Shown piece after piece: positions 45,436 through 57,905 of a stretch of 64,000 nucleotides of DNA. Position numbers and translations under genes: made by a program. This stretch comes from Polytrichum commune (Eukaryota; Streptophyta; Polytrichopsida; Polytrichales; Polytrichaceae). The DNA lies in contig OX485806.1 of NCBI GenBank assembly GCA_950295325.1, forward strand, positions 3,846,001 to 3,910,000, given 5' to 3'. Below the pieces are notes generated by a model. That model saw only the letters and a list, made by a program, of their open reading frames with translations, searched no databases and was not told the origin of the DNA. Position 1 is the first letter of the stretch. Every line of letters starts with the position of its first letter.

Positions 45436-48152
45436 AACCCTCAACGGCCTAAGCCTTACGGAGAGGGTGGGGGGCCAATGCCCATCTTGGAGGCTAGGAG
45501 CTTCTATTTTAAATGAAAAAGCACAAGAATATCATGGTTAACTTGTGCGCTTGATTCCTTAAAGGTCCGAGATGACCCTATTAAACTACCGGATGATAGT
45601 GGAGAGGTACCCAATTCGAATGGAATGGTTGGTAGTTCGATTCCCGGCCATGAAATCGTCTCTCTACTTGACGGAAAACTAGTCAAGTGGTCAAAAAACA
45701 CCTCCTGTGTTCCAAAAAGGAAAAAAAAATATCAAGATTACTAATAAAAAAAATACTCAACTTCTCCGTGAAGCTGTCAGTTAAGATTTGAATCCTAAAA
45801 ATAAAGTAAAAAGGTATGCCCTTACATTTAAAAGTAATTTAAGTCAAGGCCTACCAAGATATATATGTGAATGATCCTAGTCCACTTTCAAAAACCCCAT
45901 TCCATCTTGCTTTCACCGAGACTACTACTACATAGTGACAACACGGTCCATTTTCACGGTCCGAGTTGTTTTGCCTAGCCAACCGTAATCGTTTTCAATC
46001 TCTCACAAAGAAAACATTCTCAAACATCCGAAACTTAGCGTCCTCCCCTACTACATAGGTTGCAAGAGCAATACATGCTTACTTAAGATATTTACACGTG
46101 GGGGTGTCAAACATATTAAGCGGAGCCACGTCGAGTTATTCTCGCTAAGTATCTATTGTTACAAAGACCGTTTCTAAAGTTGTGTTCCTTACTAATTTGG
46201 TGTTGCAAGGAAAGAGGCGAGCCGGAGCACAATCATGGAAGATATAAGCTTATACCACCATGCCCAACATCGTTCCCCAAGATGGGTGTCCCAAGTGCAA
46301 TGAGAAGGGGAACGAAGCCCACTATAGCTTACACAAACAACAAGTCGAGCCTTGTGAGGCGTGTGTGATTCGGTTACTAGAACAAGTACACTCGTTGTTC
46401 AAGGCACAAGTTGCATCCCAACAAACGAAGACACAAATAGGAGACATCATTGTGAGTGTGAATAGCTTGGCACTTGGTTGATTGAAGGAGATCCTTCGTA
46501 TGTGTGGCTTTTATGATGCGGACTTGAAGTTTGGGTAGAATTATGTAGGATTTTGTTTTTAATTATTTTATTTTTGAACATGTTATTTCATTTTGCTATC
46601 ATAATTTAATATCATTACATTCAGATAACCATTGAGGGTTCACATATCTCCCATCATGAGGTTTACTAGGCGTATTGAATGTGTATTGACAAGCATTGAT
46701 GGATCCATTCATAGAATAAAATTGAGATAACCAAAAAGTCAAGATTGTGGGAATATGTTCTGATTTACTTAAGTACAAACACATATGTAAATCACGCAAT
46801 GCCAACAAACTTAACTATCTTAGGGCCATGTTGCATATCCAATACGAACCCAATGATTTGTTTGTTTGTTTGTTTGCTTTTTTGTTGTTTTTCCCCCAAT
46901 TGAATCATTAACCTCATGCTACACACGCTCAAAAGTTGACATTAACATATGAGAAGTGTTCGGGCACATTAGTTATAGTTGGCACAATTTGCCCCCTCCA
47001 TAACCCCCTCCCCCCCTTCCCCAAAGTGTGTTGTCCTAGTCCTCTCCTTATATGGGATGTTGTCATTTTCTCCTTTCTTCTTGTAGATTTTGTACTTGTC
47101 TTATCATAAAATTCAATATATTGTATTGGAACTCGATATGCACTTTGGATTATAATGATGTTAGGTTCTTGAAAGTTCTTGTCTCCTATTTCTCTTAGGT
47201 TTATAACTATAGTTATTTCCTCACAAGATTCATATCAATGTTTGTATTTGTGGCCTTGCTCTTATCTCTTGATTATTTCTTGAACAAGCTTGCAAATGTC
47301 CAGTAATGTATGTTGCCTCTAACTACAAAAAGCCATTTTGCTATTTTAATGAACTTGTCTACAAAATCAAAATGTTGCCTTTTGCAAGTTCCATTCATTT
47401 AATTTATATGGAAGTCTATTCTATCAAAGGGTCACATTAAATTGAAGTGAAAACTAGCATGAAGACTCATGGAAGAATGATCCGAAAATACTTGACATTT
47501 GAAAGCAACTAAATTGTAGCAACTTATTCTTGTGTTCCACAAATAATATGGTTTCTAAGTCCAACCTCAATACATTTGAATATATATATACATAACACCA
47601 CTTCAGTACTTACCACCTAGACTATCATACCAAACATGTGTTCATGAAACATGATCTATATTGTGGCTACTAATACCTAATAAGTGAAATTTTGATTTGG
47701 AGCCAGAGTTGTTGTTTGACAAGAATGACTTCAACTTATTGAACACATCATAAATCAAAGAATGTCACCTACAAACCACTTGGTTATGTCACCCATTTCC
47801 ATTCCCCCTCAAACTTGTATTCCAACAAACAACTCCAATCAACCTCCAATTAATTCCCGAGGTAGAGCCCAACAAACATAATTGATCAGTCATCCAAGAG
47901 TAGAAGGAATATTAAAATTTGTCATAATTTTTCATCCATAGAGACACAATATCAAACATAATTTTTATATTCTATCCATGTTATTGATCGATTATAATTG
48001 ATAATTGACTCAAGTGAGTTGGATGGATGTCGAGTGGCAGTCATCCACTCTCCTCTCATTGGTCATGTAGATCCCCGTGACATGGCAACCGATTTTAAAG
48101 CTCTAACGGAAGTTGCGTTGACGCTTCTTACAAGAGAATAGAGTCTAACAAC
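45436..48152. other. Gene-free stretch with a tRNA-like B-box
   Basis: No confident gene in 2.7 kb. At 45560-45655 a segment ends GGTAGTTCGATTCCCGGCC, which matches the internal B-box and T-arm of a tRNA; the rest does not fold as a tRNA, so it may be a tRNA-derived SINE remnant. A 73-codon plus-strand frame at 46260-46481 has C-P-K-C...C-E-A-C, a possible zinc-ribbon fragment, unplaced. Confidence 0.35.
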
Positions 48153-48653
48153 TTAGGGCCACTTCACACACGAGACTGAGAGCCCGTGACCATTACATTT
48201 CAAGCACTCTCATTGGTGGAAAAGGTGGGGCCGGTCCAAGTTCACTTCACACTACTCTTGAGGGACCACGGTATGTGTATGCAAGATGGATGTAAAGTCT
48301 ACATGGATTCTTACATGGCATCAAAATGGATCATGTTTCATGGTCACTTGGATTATTTCAAAAATCACCTCTTGAAGGTAAGCCTAACACAAAACCAGGA
48401 GACCATGGCACTCCGAACATTCACAACCGTTGTTTTTTCTATTTTATCATGTGTGAGGACCCGCATGAATAGAAATTCATCGGAATAGCATTTGATTGAG
48501 GGCCCGATCACATATTACTTCAAACTACAATTGAGGGTCCGTGACCAAACAAGGTGATTTTGGAAGTGTCTTGGGACGGCCTTTGTACACTTTCTTTTGG
48601 GCTCTCACAATTACATGGTTACGGCTCTTGGCTCGTGTGTGAAGTGGCCCTTA
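48153..48653. mobile_element. Inverted-repeat element, family C
   Basis: About 500 bp with terminal inverted repeats TTAGGGCCACTTCACACACGAG (left, 48153) and CTCGTGTGTGAAGTGGCCCTTA (right, ending 48653), one mismatch in 22. The end TAGGGCC resembles hAT-type termini. Inside, GTGACC-type motifs recur (GAGAGCCCGTGACCATTACA; GGGTCCGTGACCAAAC). There is no transposase, so it is non-autonomous. I did not find a clean target duplication. Confidence 0.75.
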
Positions 48654-49207
48654 GAGACGTAATTTCACCAGAGTCCCCTGACTTCGATTCGATTCGAGAG
48701 GCGGCAAAGCATCGGCGCAATCTCGAAGCTTCAACAGTGTTCACTTACATCGTTTCAAGAGTCCGATCCAATCAGTGTCAATAAGAGCTCTTTTATAAGT
48801 ACAGATTGTCCAATCGAGATAACTACAATGGCAATTCCAGCTGCTTGTACAGCCTTTTTCCCTATTATTCATCGACTGCTGCAACGCAATCATGATGACT
48901 CGCACCGATGGTCCGTCCATTCACGGCACCATATAACTTAAATGCAGAACCCCCAACTTGCTCATGTGGGGCCTTCATCGCAATGTACAATATACACACA
49001 AATTTGACCCGCTGGTCTCAGAATACCTATCGTCGTGATCTGCTTGTAGATCATCACATTTGAATACCTAAGTATCTGGTTCCTGAAAACCGTTCTGTAT
49101 GACATTTGTTCTTGGTAGAAACCCTAAGTTAGCCGAGAAAATCTTGCAATAATTTCTACAGGAGGGACAGCTGAGAGGTGAAGAGGAGTGTATATATTTA
49201 TTTTTCG
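48654..49207. other. Gene-free stretch, presumed GDSL 3' flank
   Basis: Downstream of the GDSL lipase stop (minus strand). It presumably holds that gene's 3' UTR. No other feature recognised. Confidence 0.5.
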
Positions 49208-52200
49208 CTAGAGTCCGTTATCTTGAATCCAAGCAGCAAGCGTCGGTCCTTTTGTGTACCCAGCTGATACTGTATAAAGGCCGGTGACGGCCCTCCACGC
49301 TGCTTCGGTGGGGTGGATGCTGTCGAAGATTACGTGGTTGGATGGGTCAGCACATACGGTGTAGCCTTTTCCGTCGATGCCACAGTTGTTGCTGCAACAT
49401 CGGCTGTAAGGTGATGAAAATCCTGCAAATATAGCAAAAGAGTTGGATCCAGTTAGATTAAAGTTAAGGTTGGGGGATAGGTGGAGAAGAAGAGGAAGAG
49501 ATGACTCCGGTGTTGCCACCAGCGTAAATTATGGTGTTGCTTCACTTTCAAGTTGGGCTAACTTTATATGTGATCCCGAAATGGGCATCACAAGAATTAG
49601 AGGGCCCCAAAAACTACTGCCTCCTTTCAAAAATATATGAACACCTTGAACGGCCGCGGCCAACCCGGAAGCACCTATCTCCTACAAGTGGAAGCCCATA
49701 GGTTTCTAAACATGTTCACCTGGATGTTCCCACTACTGATTGATTGATTGAGTAGATGAGTAGATCATAGGTGGTAACGTGGACCAACAATCAAGTTCTA
49801 GGGATCGGAGGTCACCCATCCGAATGCTCTTCCGGCCTCAGGTGGCATAAACTTCGGAGTTCCCTTGGGATTCCGGTTAAGGCCTTGGGTTTAAGCCATC
49901 CTTTGAAGTGAACAGAGTTATTTGGCAACCTTGGATTTCCAGCTAGGTTCTCGAGTAAAAAGTTTCAATTAGGTTCCAAAGTTTTGTGCTGGGAGTTGAA
50001 GATTAAGGTGATCGAGCTGGGATTTGGATCGGAGAACTGACCATATGTGGCGCCGTTTTGGAATACAGTTTTGAGTGCTTTGGTGAGATCCAGCATGACA
50101 ATGTTGCCTCCGCCGACGTTTAGTGCATTCACTTTGGCTTGCAGCTTCGAATCGTGGAGGCTGGTCTCGGTGTCGAGCGTGGAGTTGGTGACGCACCCAG
50201 TCTCCCCGTTCACCCAGAGCGTTGTGAATGGCATGCATGACAGGGGCACAATATTCTCCACCAATATGTTTTTGACGCCCAGGGATTGGATGCGGGCCAG
50301 GCTGGTTCCCATCTTGTCCACCACTGTATTCACAAAATCTGCAATCCCCTGAGAGCATTGCAGCAAAACGAAACCTATGAATGTTTGTAAGAAATTTCTG
50401 TGCAGTAAATGGAACAAATTAGCAGAGTAAAAACTAGTGTGATCTATCTCCTCATGCAGGTCATGTTGCAACATCAGCATTACATGGTGAGGCGATGGTT
50501 CAGAGACTGTATGCACAAGTTTTGCAATCCCCTGAGTATTACAGCAAACGGAAATATATTATTGCTTGAGAGGAATTTCTGTACAGATCAGAATCATGGT
50601 ACACAGCAAAGCTGAAAGTGATTGTCAATCTCCTGATGCATTTCATGCTGCAACATCAGCAATACATGGTGAGGTATTGGTTCAGAGATGGTCGAGAACT
50701 AATTACCCCGGGGCCATTTCCATATTGGTTGTAGTAGGTGTAGTCATTAACACCCAAAGAGACGAGCGCCACTGATTGCGCCAGATGATCTGCGGACCAC
50801 GAGCCACCGTTCACAAGGGAAGCAAACAAGTCGACCTGCTGGTCGAGAGGTCGGAATCCGTATGCGTAAGTGACAGCAGCACCTCCATACCCGAAATTTG
50901 CACCCCCATTGTTGGCATAGTTATTTGGCGCCAAATCCTCCCATGGCGTTGGCGATGGTACTCCAAGTTTGGCGGCTGCAGTTAGAGGTTTCACATATTA
51001 GATTTGATTTTGTGATGTTTAACTCGATCGGAACCTGGTAGCTGCAATTGCAACATCGGGGCCCTGTGGATGAAACCGAGGTTCATACAGGTGACCTCTA
51101 GCCAGGTTGCAACTTGGAAGTATTGCTTGACATACAATCATATCGAACACCGAATCATGCAGCCTACTCAGGGGCGATGTCGATGTTTGTGGTGCAGAAG
51201 CCACTGCAATTTCTAGGTGTGATATGATTTACGCAATCATATTGCACCAACACCGAGTGGGTCCCGACCGACCTTATCTGTGGAGAGCGACATTGCCGAA
51301 CTACCCGGTGCAAAACTCACCTCGTTGCAATCAGTGATGCAATACTTGTACAATTATATTTTCAAAAGCCGGATATACTGGAACTGGAAAGAAACTCGCA
51401 CTGTTCTTAATGGATAACATGACGAAGATGATCACGTTACTACTGTGCCTGAGGCATCGACGGATAAGGTACTTCGTGGATTGTTTACTGCCTTCTCCCC
51501 TGCTTCACTGATGCCCAACGTAAACTTGAAGAATATTGTACTCTTACTCTAACATATTTCACATGTTAAATGCTCCTTCATTCAAAAGTCTCAGGATGAG
51601 TGGCAGAATTTACAATCTATAACATCTGGAGATCGACTATCACATCCCGGCGGCTTTCTGGACGTGTACCGAAAGGAGAGGCTGAGATATTCCAAACAAA
51701 CCATGCCACACTTATATTCAACGAGAGCGTGCGCCCCAATCGAAATGTCAAACCCCAAATGAAGTTGTTACAATTCATGGATTTGGGAGCCCTGTTAACT
51801 CAAATATCACGACTCGCAAGCATCAACGACGGTTTCCCATAAGAAGTTGAGTTTCGCTATGTAAATGATCCTCCAGAAATCTGAATATGATTGAGTAAAA
51901 ATTGTTCATTTACAGTAGCGTCTGGCACTAGACTTAGAATAGTTCCATTGATCAACGAAAGATTGATCCAAGGTCTTTTGATTGGTGCGCAACTTATCAC
52001 GTGCTGACCACCTTGTCTACAAAGGACTGTCAAACGCGGCTCTACAATAGTTCAGATTTTTCCGGAATTCTGGGAGTTAATTTCGCTGTCGGAGTAGTAA
52101 CAGCTGGATATCAAGGACGGCAAATCGCTTGACACATGTGACATGGAATTTTAATTCGCCATGTTGCAGGATTGTTCGAGAGAAACTGTAAGTATATATT

Positions 52201-53023
52201 TATGTTCCAAATTAAGGATGAAATCAAGCTCACCAATAAAATCCACTTCGTTCCGCCCATCTGAGGAGCGACGTCGGGGGCCTGAAGCACCCGGCCAGGT
52301 CATTCCATACGGCCAAGGGTTGTTCTCGCCAGTGTCTGCACGGGAAGAAAAAAAGCAAGATTCTTAATCACGATTCGAATTCTCTACTTTCAAAACGTAG
52401 CAGCTAGACTAGTTGTATCTCGTTTATGTTTACGTTTATGCTGATGTAGTTTACGATTGCCTGAGGACGTTGCAGAGGTTTAATAATTTCACGCTACCAT
52501 GTTCATGAGGGCAGTCGGCCAGTGACAAATTTTGAGGGCCAGAGGAACTTGGTGCGAATCTATTTCCCAGGCCTCACCGTCATCTGCATTGTAAATATCA
52601 CACTGAAATCTAAACATCGCCATACTTCTTATTTCTGATTACGTTATATCTTTAGCAAGACTAATTCAAAGGTTTGGAATGGCATGGATTGCGTGGTGAT
52701 AGATGTACCTGTATAGCTGTCTCCGAAAACGAAGAGACCACTAACTCCTTCAACGGACCCTGCAGCGACGAAAAACAAGTAAACTTAGATGTATTTGAAG
52801 TTATGGTGAATGTAGACTGAGCCGACTGAACTGGCAAAGCTAGATGATGTTCAAAGGTGCAATCCAAGAGGTGGAGGAGAGTACACCAAACTTAAAGAAC
52901 CAGCTACAAATTCAAATACAAAGTCATTGCATTTGTACCGCAATGTGCTGCAAGTAATAGCACCACAATCGACACAAGTGGCAACACTTCAGCATCCTTA
53001 TTCTTCAATGTGCGCCTGGCCAT
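49208..53023 (-). CDS. GDSL-type esterase/lipase, secreted
   Basis: Plant SGNH-fold GDSL esterase/lipase, probably exported and acting on ester or lipid substrates; the exact substrate cannot be read. Six GT-AG exons: 53023-52939, 52759-52709, 52335-52234, 50975-50707, 50348-50042, 49422-49208, frame continuous, 342 residues. A hydrophobic core near residues 15-26 (P-L-V-S-I-V-V-L-L-L-A-A) after a basic start looks like a signal peptide. Block I is F-V-F-G-D-S-Y-T with the nucleophile Ser. Then comes the usual P-Y-G-M-T-W-P-G...S-D-G-R run. Block II is N-F-G-Y-G-G-A, block III is G-V-N-D, and block V is D-S-I-H-P-T-E-A-A with catalytic Asp and His. All catalytic positions are present and the length is normal for the family. 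Intron 5 contains a 5S rRNA relic, and intron 4 is made of two tandem units. Confidence 0.95.
49803..49895 (-). pseudogene. 5S rRNA-derived fragment in GDSL intron 5
   Basis: Read on the minus strand it contains GGAACTCCGAAGTT and GGATGGGTGACCTCC, two hallmark blocks of plant 5S rRNA in the right order, with an altered stretch between and a partial GGAATCCC block before. The 5' part of 5S is missing or diverged. It is either a 5S pseudogene or the head of a 5S-derived SINE. Confidence 0.65.
50330..50705. repeat. Tandem duplication spanning GDSL intron 4
   Basis: Two ~183-bp direct units (50330-50512 and 50513-50705). Each starts CACAA-[4 nt]-TGCAATCCCCTGAG and continues GGAATTTCTGTACAG, CATGCTGCAACATCAGCA and TACATGGTGAGG. 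The unit contains the intron's acceptor and the first ten or so bases of exon 5, so intron 4 is little more than two copies of that junction. Confidence 0.85.
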
Positions 53024-53606
53024 CGCGTCGGTATGTATAGAACTCTGCCAAACTCCTAAAGCTGCCAATTAACCTCTGCCTGCAAGCTACCTATAAGTCT
53101 GCAATCTTGACTACGAAGAGTTAATGACAGAGTACAGCTGCAATTGATTCTAGAATTGAAGTTGGTGATTGGCAATGATCGCCTGCCAACCTTCAACTAC
53201 TTCTACAAATTCGGCCTGGACACATGCCACTTAAATCGAGAAAGAACCTCCCAATGGACTCGATACAGGGTCGAAGGACAATCAAAGGCGATGCAGTGGA
53301 TAGTTATACTGCCATAGGCTGGACAGGAGTTCCGACTCTCGGCCGGTTTGGCAGCTCCTAAAATGGCAGTACAAGAAGAGTACTACTGGTTATGGAGGTG
53401 CACCACAAGTCTTCGGCTCTAGTATATATTGAGGTCAGAATCATCAACCGATCGATGAGCTCCTTCATCCACCGAGAGGTGTCGATCGAGTAGTCCACTC
53501 CAATGAAGTTGCAGCTTCTTCAATTCATCGTGGACTTTGTCCATGGGGTTGTTCTGAGAATTGATGCATGTAAAATTGACCCCGAGGTTCAGCTTGTTAC
53601 CGAGAA

Positions 53607-53640
<34 letters not shown>

Positions 53641-55500
53641 CAGGGTTCGATGTGCATACCGAAATGCTTTTCAGTGCGAAACTGGTGAGGGTGGGGGAAA
53701 TCAAAATTATGTGGGGCCGTCATTGACCTCCGATGACTCGTAGAACTCTCATCACAAAAGGACGTCGTGCGGTGGGCCTCTACCTGCTCTGTCTACAGCA
53801 AAATGACTTACCGCTCACACAACTCATAGATTGGATTGAATTACAGATGCCGCTGATAATTGCCGTCTGGTCTCGATCGACGTTCTTATACGTACACACA
53901 TGTACAATTTGTAATTATCGCTCAAGACTTTTCATCTCCAATTGCCACTCATCATCTGAAAGTGTTCATCTTGTGCAGGCCACTGAATTAGGGCCGAGCC
54001 GGCATTCAAATTAATTACCAGGTCCAAAGGTTCCAGTGATGTCTGCCAACTGTAATCTTGTAGTTAAGTTTTTGAGCAGTTCAAATCGGAAAAGTCCTCT
54101 GGATTTACGAAAAGGGCAGACGGATTCCAGGTGCTTTGGTTAAGTTGATCTTTTAGTTGGCAAGTTGTTCTCGAAGATAACGTGTTACGGTGCCGATCGA
54201 TGAGCCAGCTTCAAGGGTGTCAATCTGAAGGATGATATTGGTTTTCCTTTGATCCTGTATGTGCAACCCTCTGAAACCATTATAAATGACTCACTTACAT
54301 CATATGAGTTGCCAATCTTATGATTGAGAGTGGTCTTGGACGTTGAGGCGCATTATTGCCGGCTACACACAGTGCTGATGACTTTTGGGGCTTGCCATGT
54401 TATATCCTTGCTTCTGAGATTTGAGGAAATTAATTTAGGAAGTGAGATTTCATCATCATCACGTGCTCAAAATTTCTTGATGAGATTAATATCAATTTTA
54501 ATGTGGTAGAGAGACCGTGTCAAAATTAGCAAACCAGTCGACAAAGACGGTTAGATGGAAGCTTCCATTAATCGGCTGGCTAACTGCCTTGATGACGACT
54601 ACTGAGAATTTGAGAACTGTAGTATCGTTGATAGCTGCAGTTATCAAGTACTTATGACTGACTTCATATATACTTCATTTGGACAAAGACACTGCAGCTA
54701 AATTTGTTGATGGATTCCTCACGTGTTTTATTCTTATCCAAGGCGCTGTATGTGAAATCTCCTAACTCCATATACACCATGTCCTTTAGTTACTCCGGAT
54801 ACACATTCTTACCCATAAACTTGGTTGGATCAGTAATTAGTCTTATATATGTCATGTAGCGAGTAATATGTGTTTCATGGTCAAACCTTTGTCCTTGTTC
54901 AGGACGTACTGAAACTGATTGAGTTGGTAGAATCCAGGTTTAAGAAAACTTTGCAATGGTTACATGAGCTTTGCCGAATCAAGTGAGGAATTCAAATTTT
55001 ATATATATATAAATTTCATCCAGCTGCTGATTAAAAGGGTGGCGTCATTCCTTCAGAGTTCAATCTGGGACTCGATTACTCGGCTTTCTGCAAGAAAATG
55101 GCTTAAAGTTTAGGGTTTACATCCCTTGCAGTTACATCACTAAGTGAGATCTAGCGCTATGGCTGGTACATTTAGAAATTTCTATAAATTAACCGATGAC
55201 AGCTTAATTCATACAATGGCTGAGAGCTGAATCTCTATAGTTCACATGCAAGCCAGTGGTTACCAATGTGTGCTTCATTGGACTCAAATTTACATGAATT
55301 GCAAGATTCACCAGCTCGACTTAGGTATTTGCCGCTGTCAAAAGGAAGTGTAGCAGAATCTTCTGCTGGACCAAATTCACTCACTCACTCACTCGCACGC
55401 ACGCTCGCTCGCTCGCTCAGACTGTCCCAATGATTATTCCACTGACACAATGAAGAGCAATCAAGCGCAACCCCTAGACTTATTCCTACAGACATTGATT
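53024..55500. other. Gene-free stretch upstream of the GDSL gene
   Basis: Presumed GDSL promoter nearest 53024. A (ATG)11 microsatellite lies at 53608-53640, and a CTCA/CTCG-type tetranucleotide run at 55377-55419. I found no supportable gene; frames at 53733-54014 and 54324-54509 lack motifs. Confidence 0.5.
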
Positions 55501-55866
55501 TTAGTGAAGTGTGCCGGCGAGCGGATATGTTTCCTGACGCTTGCCAGTGAGTTTTAGCTGTCGAAAAGCTTCCAAGGAAATCATTGACAGGAGAAGCAGA
55601 CCGTGAAGCAAATTATGTGGAACAGTACGAGTGTGACCACCTTTCTCTACATCACATTGACAAATACGATCCACCGTTCCGTAAAAACCGAACTTGACAC
55701 TCGTGATGGTTATAAACGTAGCCGCTCCATTAACCAGATGCAGAAGTACCAGAAGCAGCAGCAGCATCGACTCTTCGTGAATCATAGAGCGCCAATTTGT
55801 CCCGTTCCCCCTATTTTTGTTTGCCTCGGCCGGCACAAGGACCTCCAAGATCATCACCTGGTCCAT
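55501..55866 (-). CDS. Small hypothetical protein, weakly supported
   Basis: A 121-codon frame with a real ATG (55866) and a Leu-rich run near residues 34-44 (M-L-L-L-L-L-V-L-L-H-L) that could be a signal or membrane segment, preceded by acidic residues, and a C-Q-C-D motif later. I do not recognise it. It has no repeat signature and could equally be a chance frame or one exon of an unseen gene. Confidence 0.2.
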   Translation of the reverse strand: MDQVMILEVLVPAEANKNRGNGTNWRSMIHEESMLLLLLVLLHLVNGAATFITITSVKFGFYGTVDRICQCDVEKGGHTRTVPHNLLHGLLLLSMISLEAFRQLKLTGKRQETYPLAGTLH

Positions 55867-57487
55867 TATCTAGGGTCTTTGTAGATGGTGCCACTGGTGA
55901 ATGTAGTACATCTACGAAAATATTAGATATTGGGACAGATGGGGTTAGGCCGCTCTGCGATGATTCGTCTTCTCCCCCCTAGTGGTGGCTCCCAGATCCC
56001 TCTTTTATCCATTATAGCCATGAAAGCCTGTCACTCCACGGGCTTCATGTTGCTTTCCAATCCCATATTGACACCTGTGATGATCTATGACCGGATGATG
56101 ACAGCGTTCGCCGACCACTCTCCTCTCCTCTGCTTGCTTAGATTCTATCATCAAAGAAAAGAAAATGATTCTATCGCGATGATAATCTTGTGGATCATAT
56201 ACATATCCATTTTCCAGATAAATCCCACATAAATCTGGCACATAAATTCCTGATGCCGATGAGTAGTCGATTGTTTTGATGAGAGTTGCAGCGTCGCGAG
56301 TTTATGAGTAAGATGTGAATAGGATGTAATCAAAACCTGAGCCTTAAGTAGAATATTCTAGATGGATCATGGCTATGCATTAGTAAAAATGACACTTACT
56401 GCAGGGTCCATCATGGGGCCCAGCTAGCCACACATAGCTTGCAAATTCGGTGGGTCAAGGTAGAAATTTGGAGGTCTTAGAATCAAGGAGGAGCTTTGGT
56501 CCCACCTTTAATCTGGATTGATCTTCAAGTTCACCGAAATTGTAATCATCGGACTCAACATTAAATTTTACAAAGTGCAAGTTTGGGTTTGAACTTCAAA
56601 ACCAAACCAAAAGAGACAGGGGACCACTCTTGAGACAAAGCTGGACCACCCATCTTGGGCACATCGTGCAAGGGCTCAAATTTATTTTACCTTGGCCCAC
56701 CAAATAAACTTGCTGCAAACTTGAGCTTGAGCTCAAAGTACCTGTGCGTGGCTAGCCGGGCCTTCACTATTCAATCATCTTGATTTTCACCATCTCGACA
56801 GCCTGTCGACCCACCAGGAGGCAAGCAACACTATTGGCTTGTACACCTTCAACATAGTATATCCAGGAAATCAATCCCAAAGCTGATCCATGGACTACAT
56901 AATTGATGTTGTTCAGAAATCATATGCATGTAAACTACACTGCAGATCACAAGCCTGGGCTGATATCAGGGATTACAGCTTTTCTCATCAGCCCATGAGT
57001 ACTGCTTAGGTTGATGAATCTGTGATTTTCAGAGGTCATAACTTAATATCTGCAGCCAGCCAAATCGACAGCAAACGGAATCACAGGGTGACAGGCCCGT
57101 GACTGGTGAAGACTGCCAGTCTAATAGAACTGGCGGCTCTGCCACTGCAGGTTTATGCCCTCGTGCACAGAGATTTGCATGCCAGTGTCCAGCAGTACGA
57201 TAACAAGTCAAAATGTAACAATTATAACCCACCGTCTGTCACCCTGAGGAAGAATATTCCTTTCCCCATCTGCTTCTAGTAGGACAGTTGATTTTTCTGA
57301 CAAATTGTGACGACTTGTATCCCTACACAGGTTAAAGTCTTCAGCTGCTGCACCACATCTTTATTCATGGGCTTTTCCTCAAGTCTTGGAATCATACTTG
57401 ATTCTGGCTCTACAAACAATGATCATGTCTCAATCACAGTCTGTGCTGGCCTGCATTATCAGAAAAATTGCATGCAGTACCTCATGC
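55867..57487. other. Gene-free stretch
   Basis: No coding motif, RNA gene or clear repeat that I can support. Confidence 0.45.
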
Positions 57488-57905
57488 AGCTCCTTATTAT
57501 AATTAATATGATTGCCCAAGTTTCTCCCTATTAAGTGAACAGGGTACACTATTTGAGACTTTGATTGATTAGCGGGAGAAAAACAAGAGATCGTCCAAAG
57601 ACAGAAGAAAGCAGCTCCAAGACGATGGCAATGTGCTGTTGGGTGCAGACCCGGTGCAGAAGACAATTCTCGTGAGGTACAGTAGAACGTTTTCTTTGCA
57701 AATTTCATAGTCAGCTTCTTATGATAACTATGATTGATTAAGTTTCTTACGTGTACAGGGTACACTAATGAAGAATTCGTTTTAATGGGAGAAAAAACAA
57801 GAGAGCAGATCCAAGGACAGAAGAAGCTCCAAGATGACATGCTGGTGGGTGCACAAGGCTCTTATCATGAGTAGGGGTTTTCTTTGCAAAATTGAGAATC
57901 TGTGG
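57488..57905. repeat. ~220-bp tandem duplication
   Basis: Two diverged units (about 57488-57704 and 57711-57905) share CAGCTYCTTATKATAA, GTACAGGGTACACTA, GGGAGAAAAAACAAGAGA, AGGACAGAAGAA, GCTCCAAGAYG and TTTTCTTTGCAAA. Not inside a recognised gene. Confidence 0.75.

Noticed and set aside
45560-45655. A tRNA gene
   Set aside because: Only the T-arm/B-box-like end is convincing. The acceptor and anticodon stems do not form, so at most a SINE remnant.
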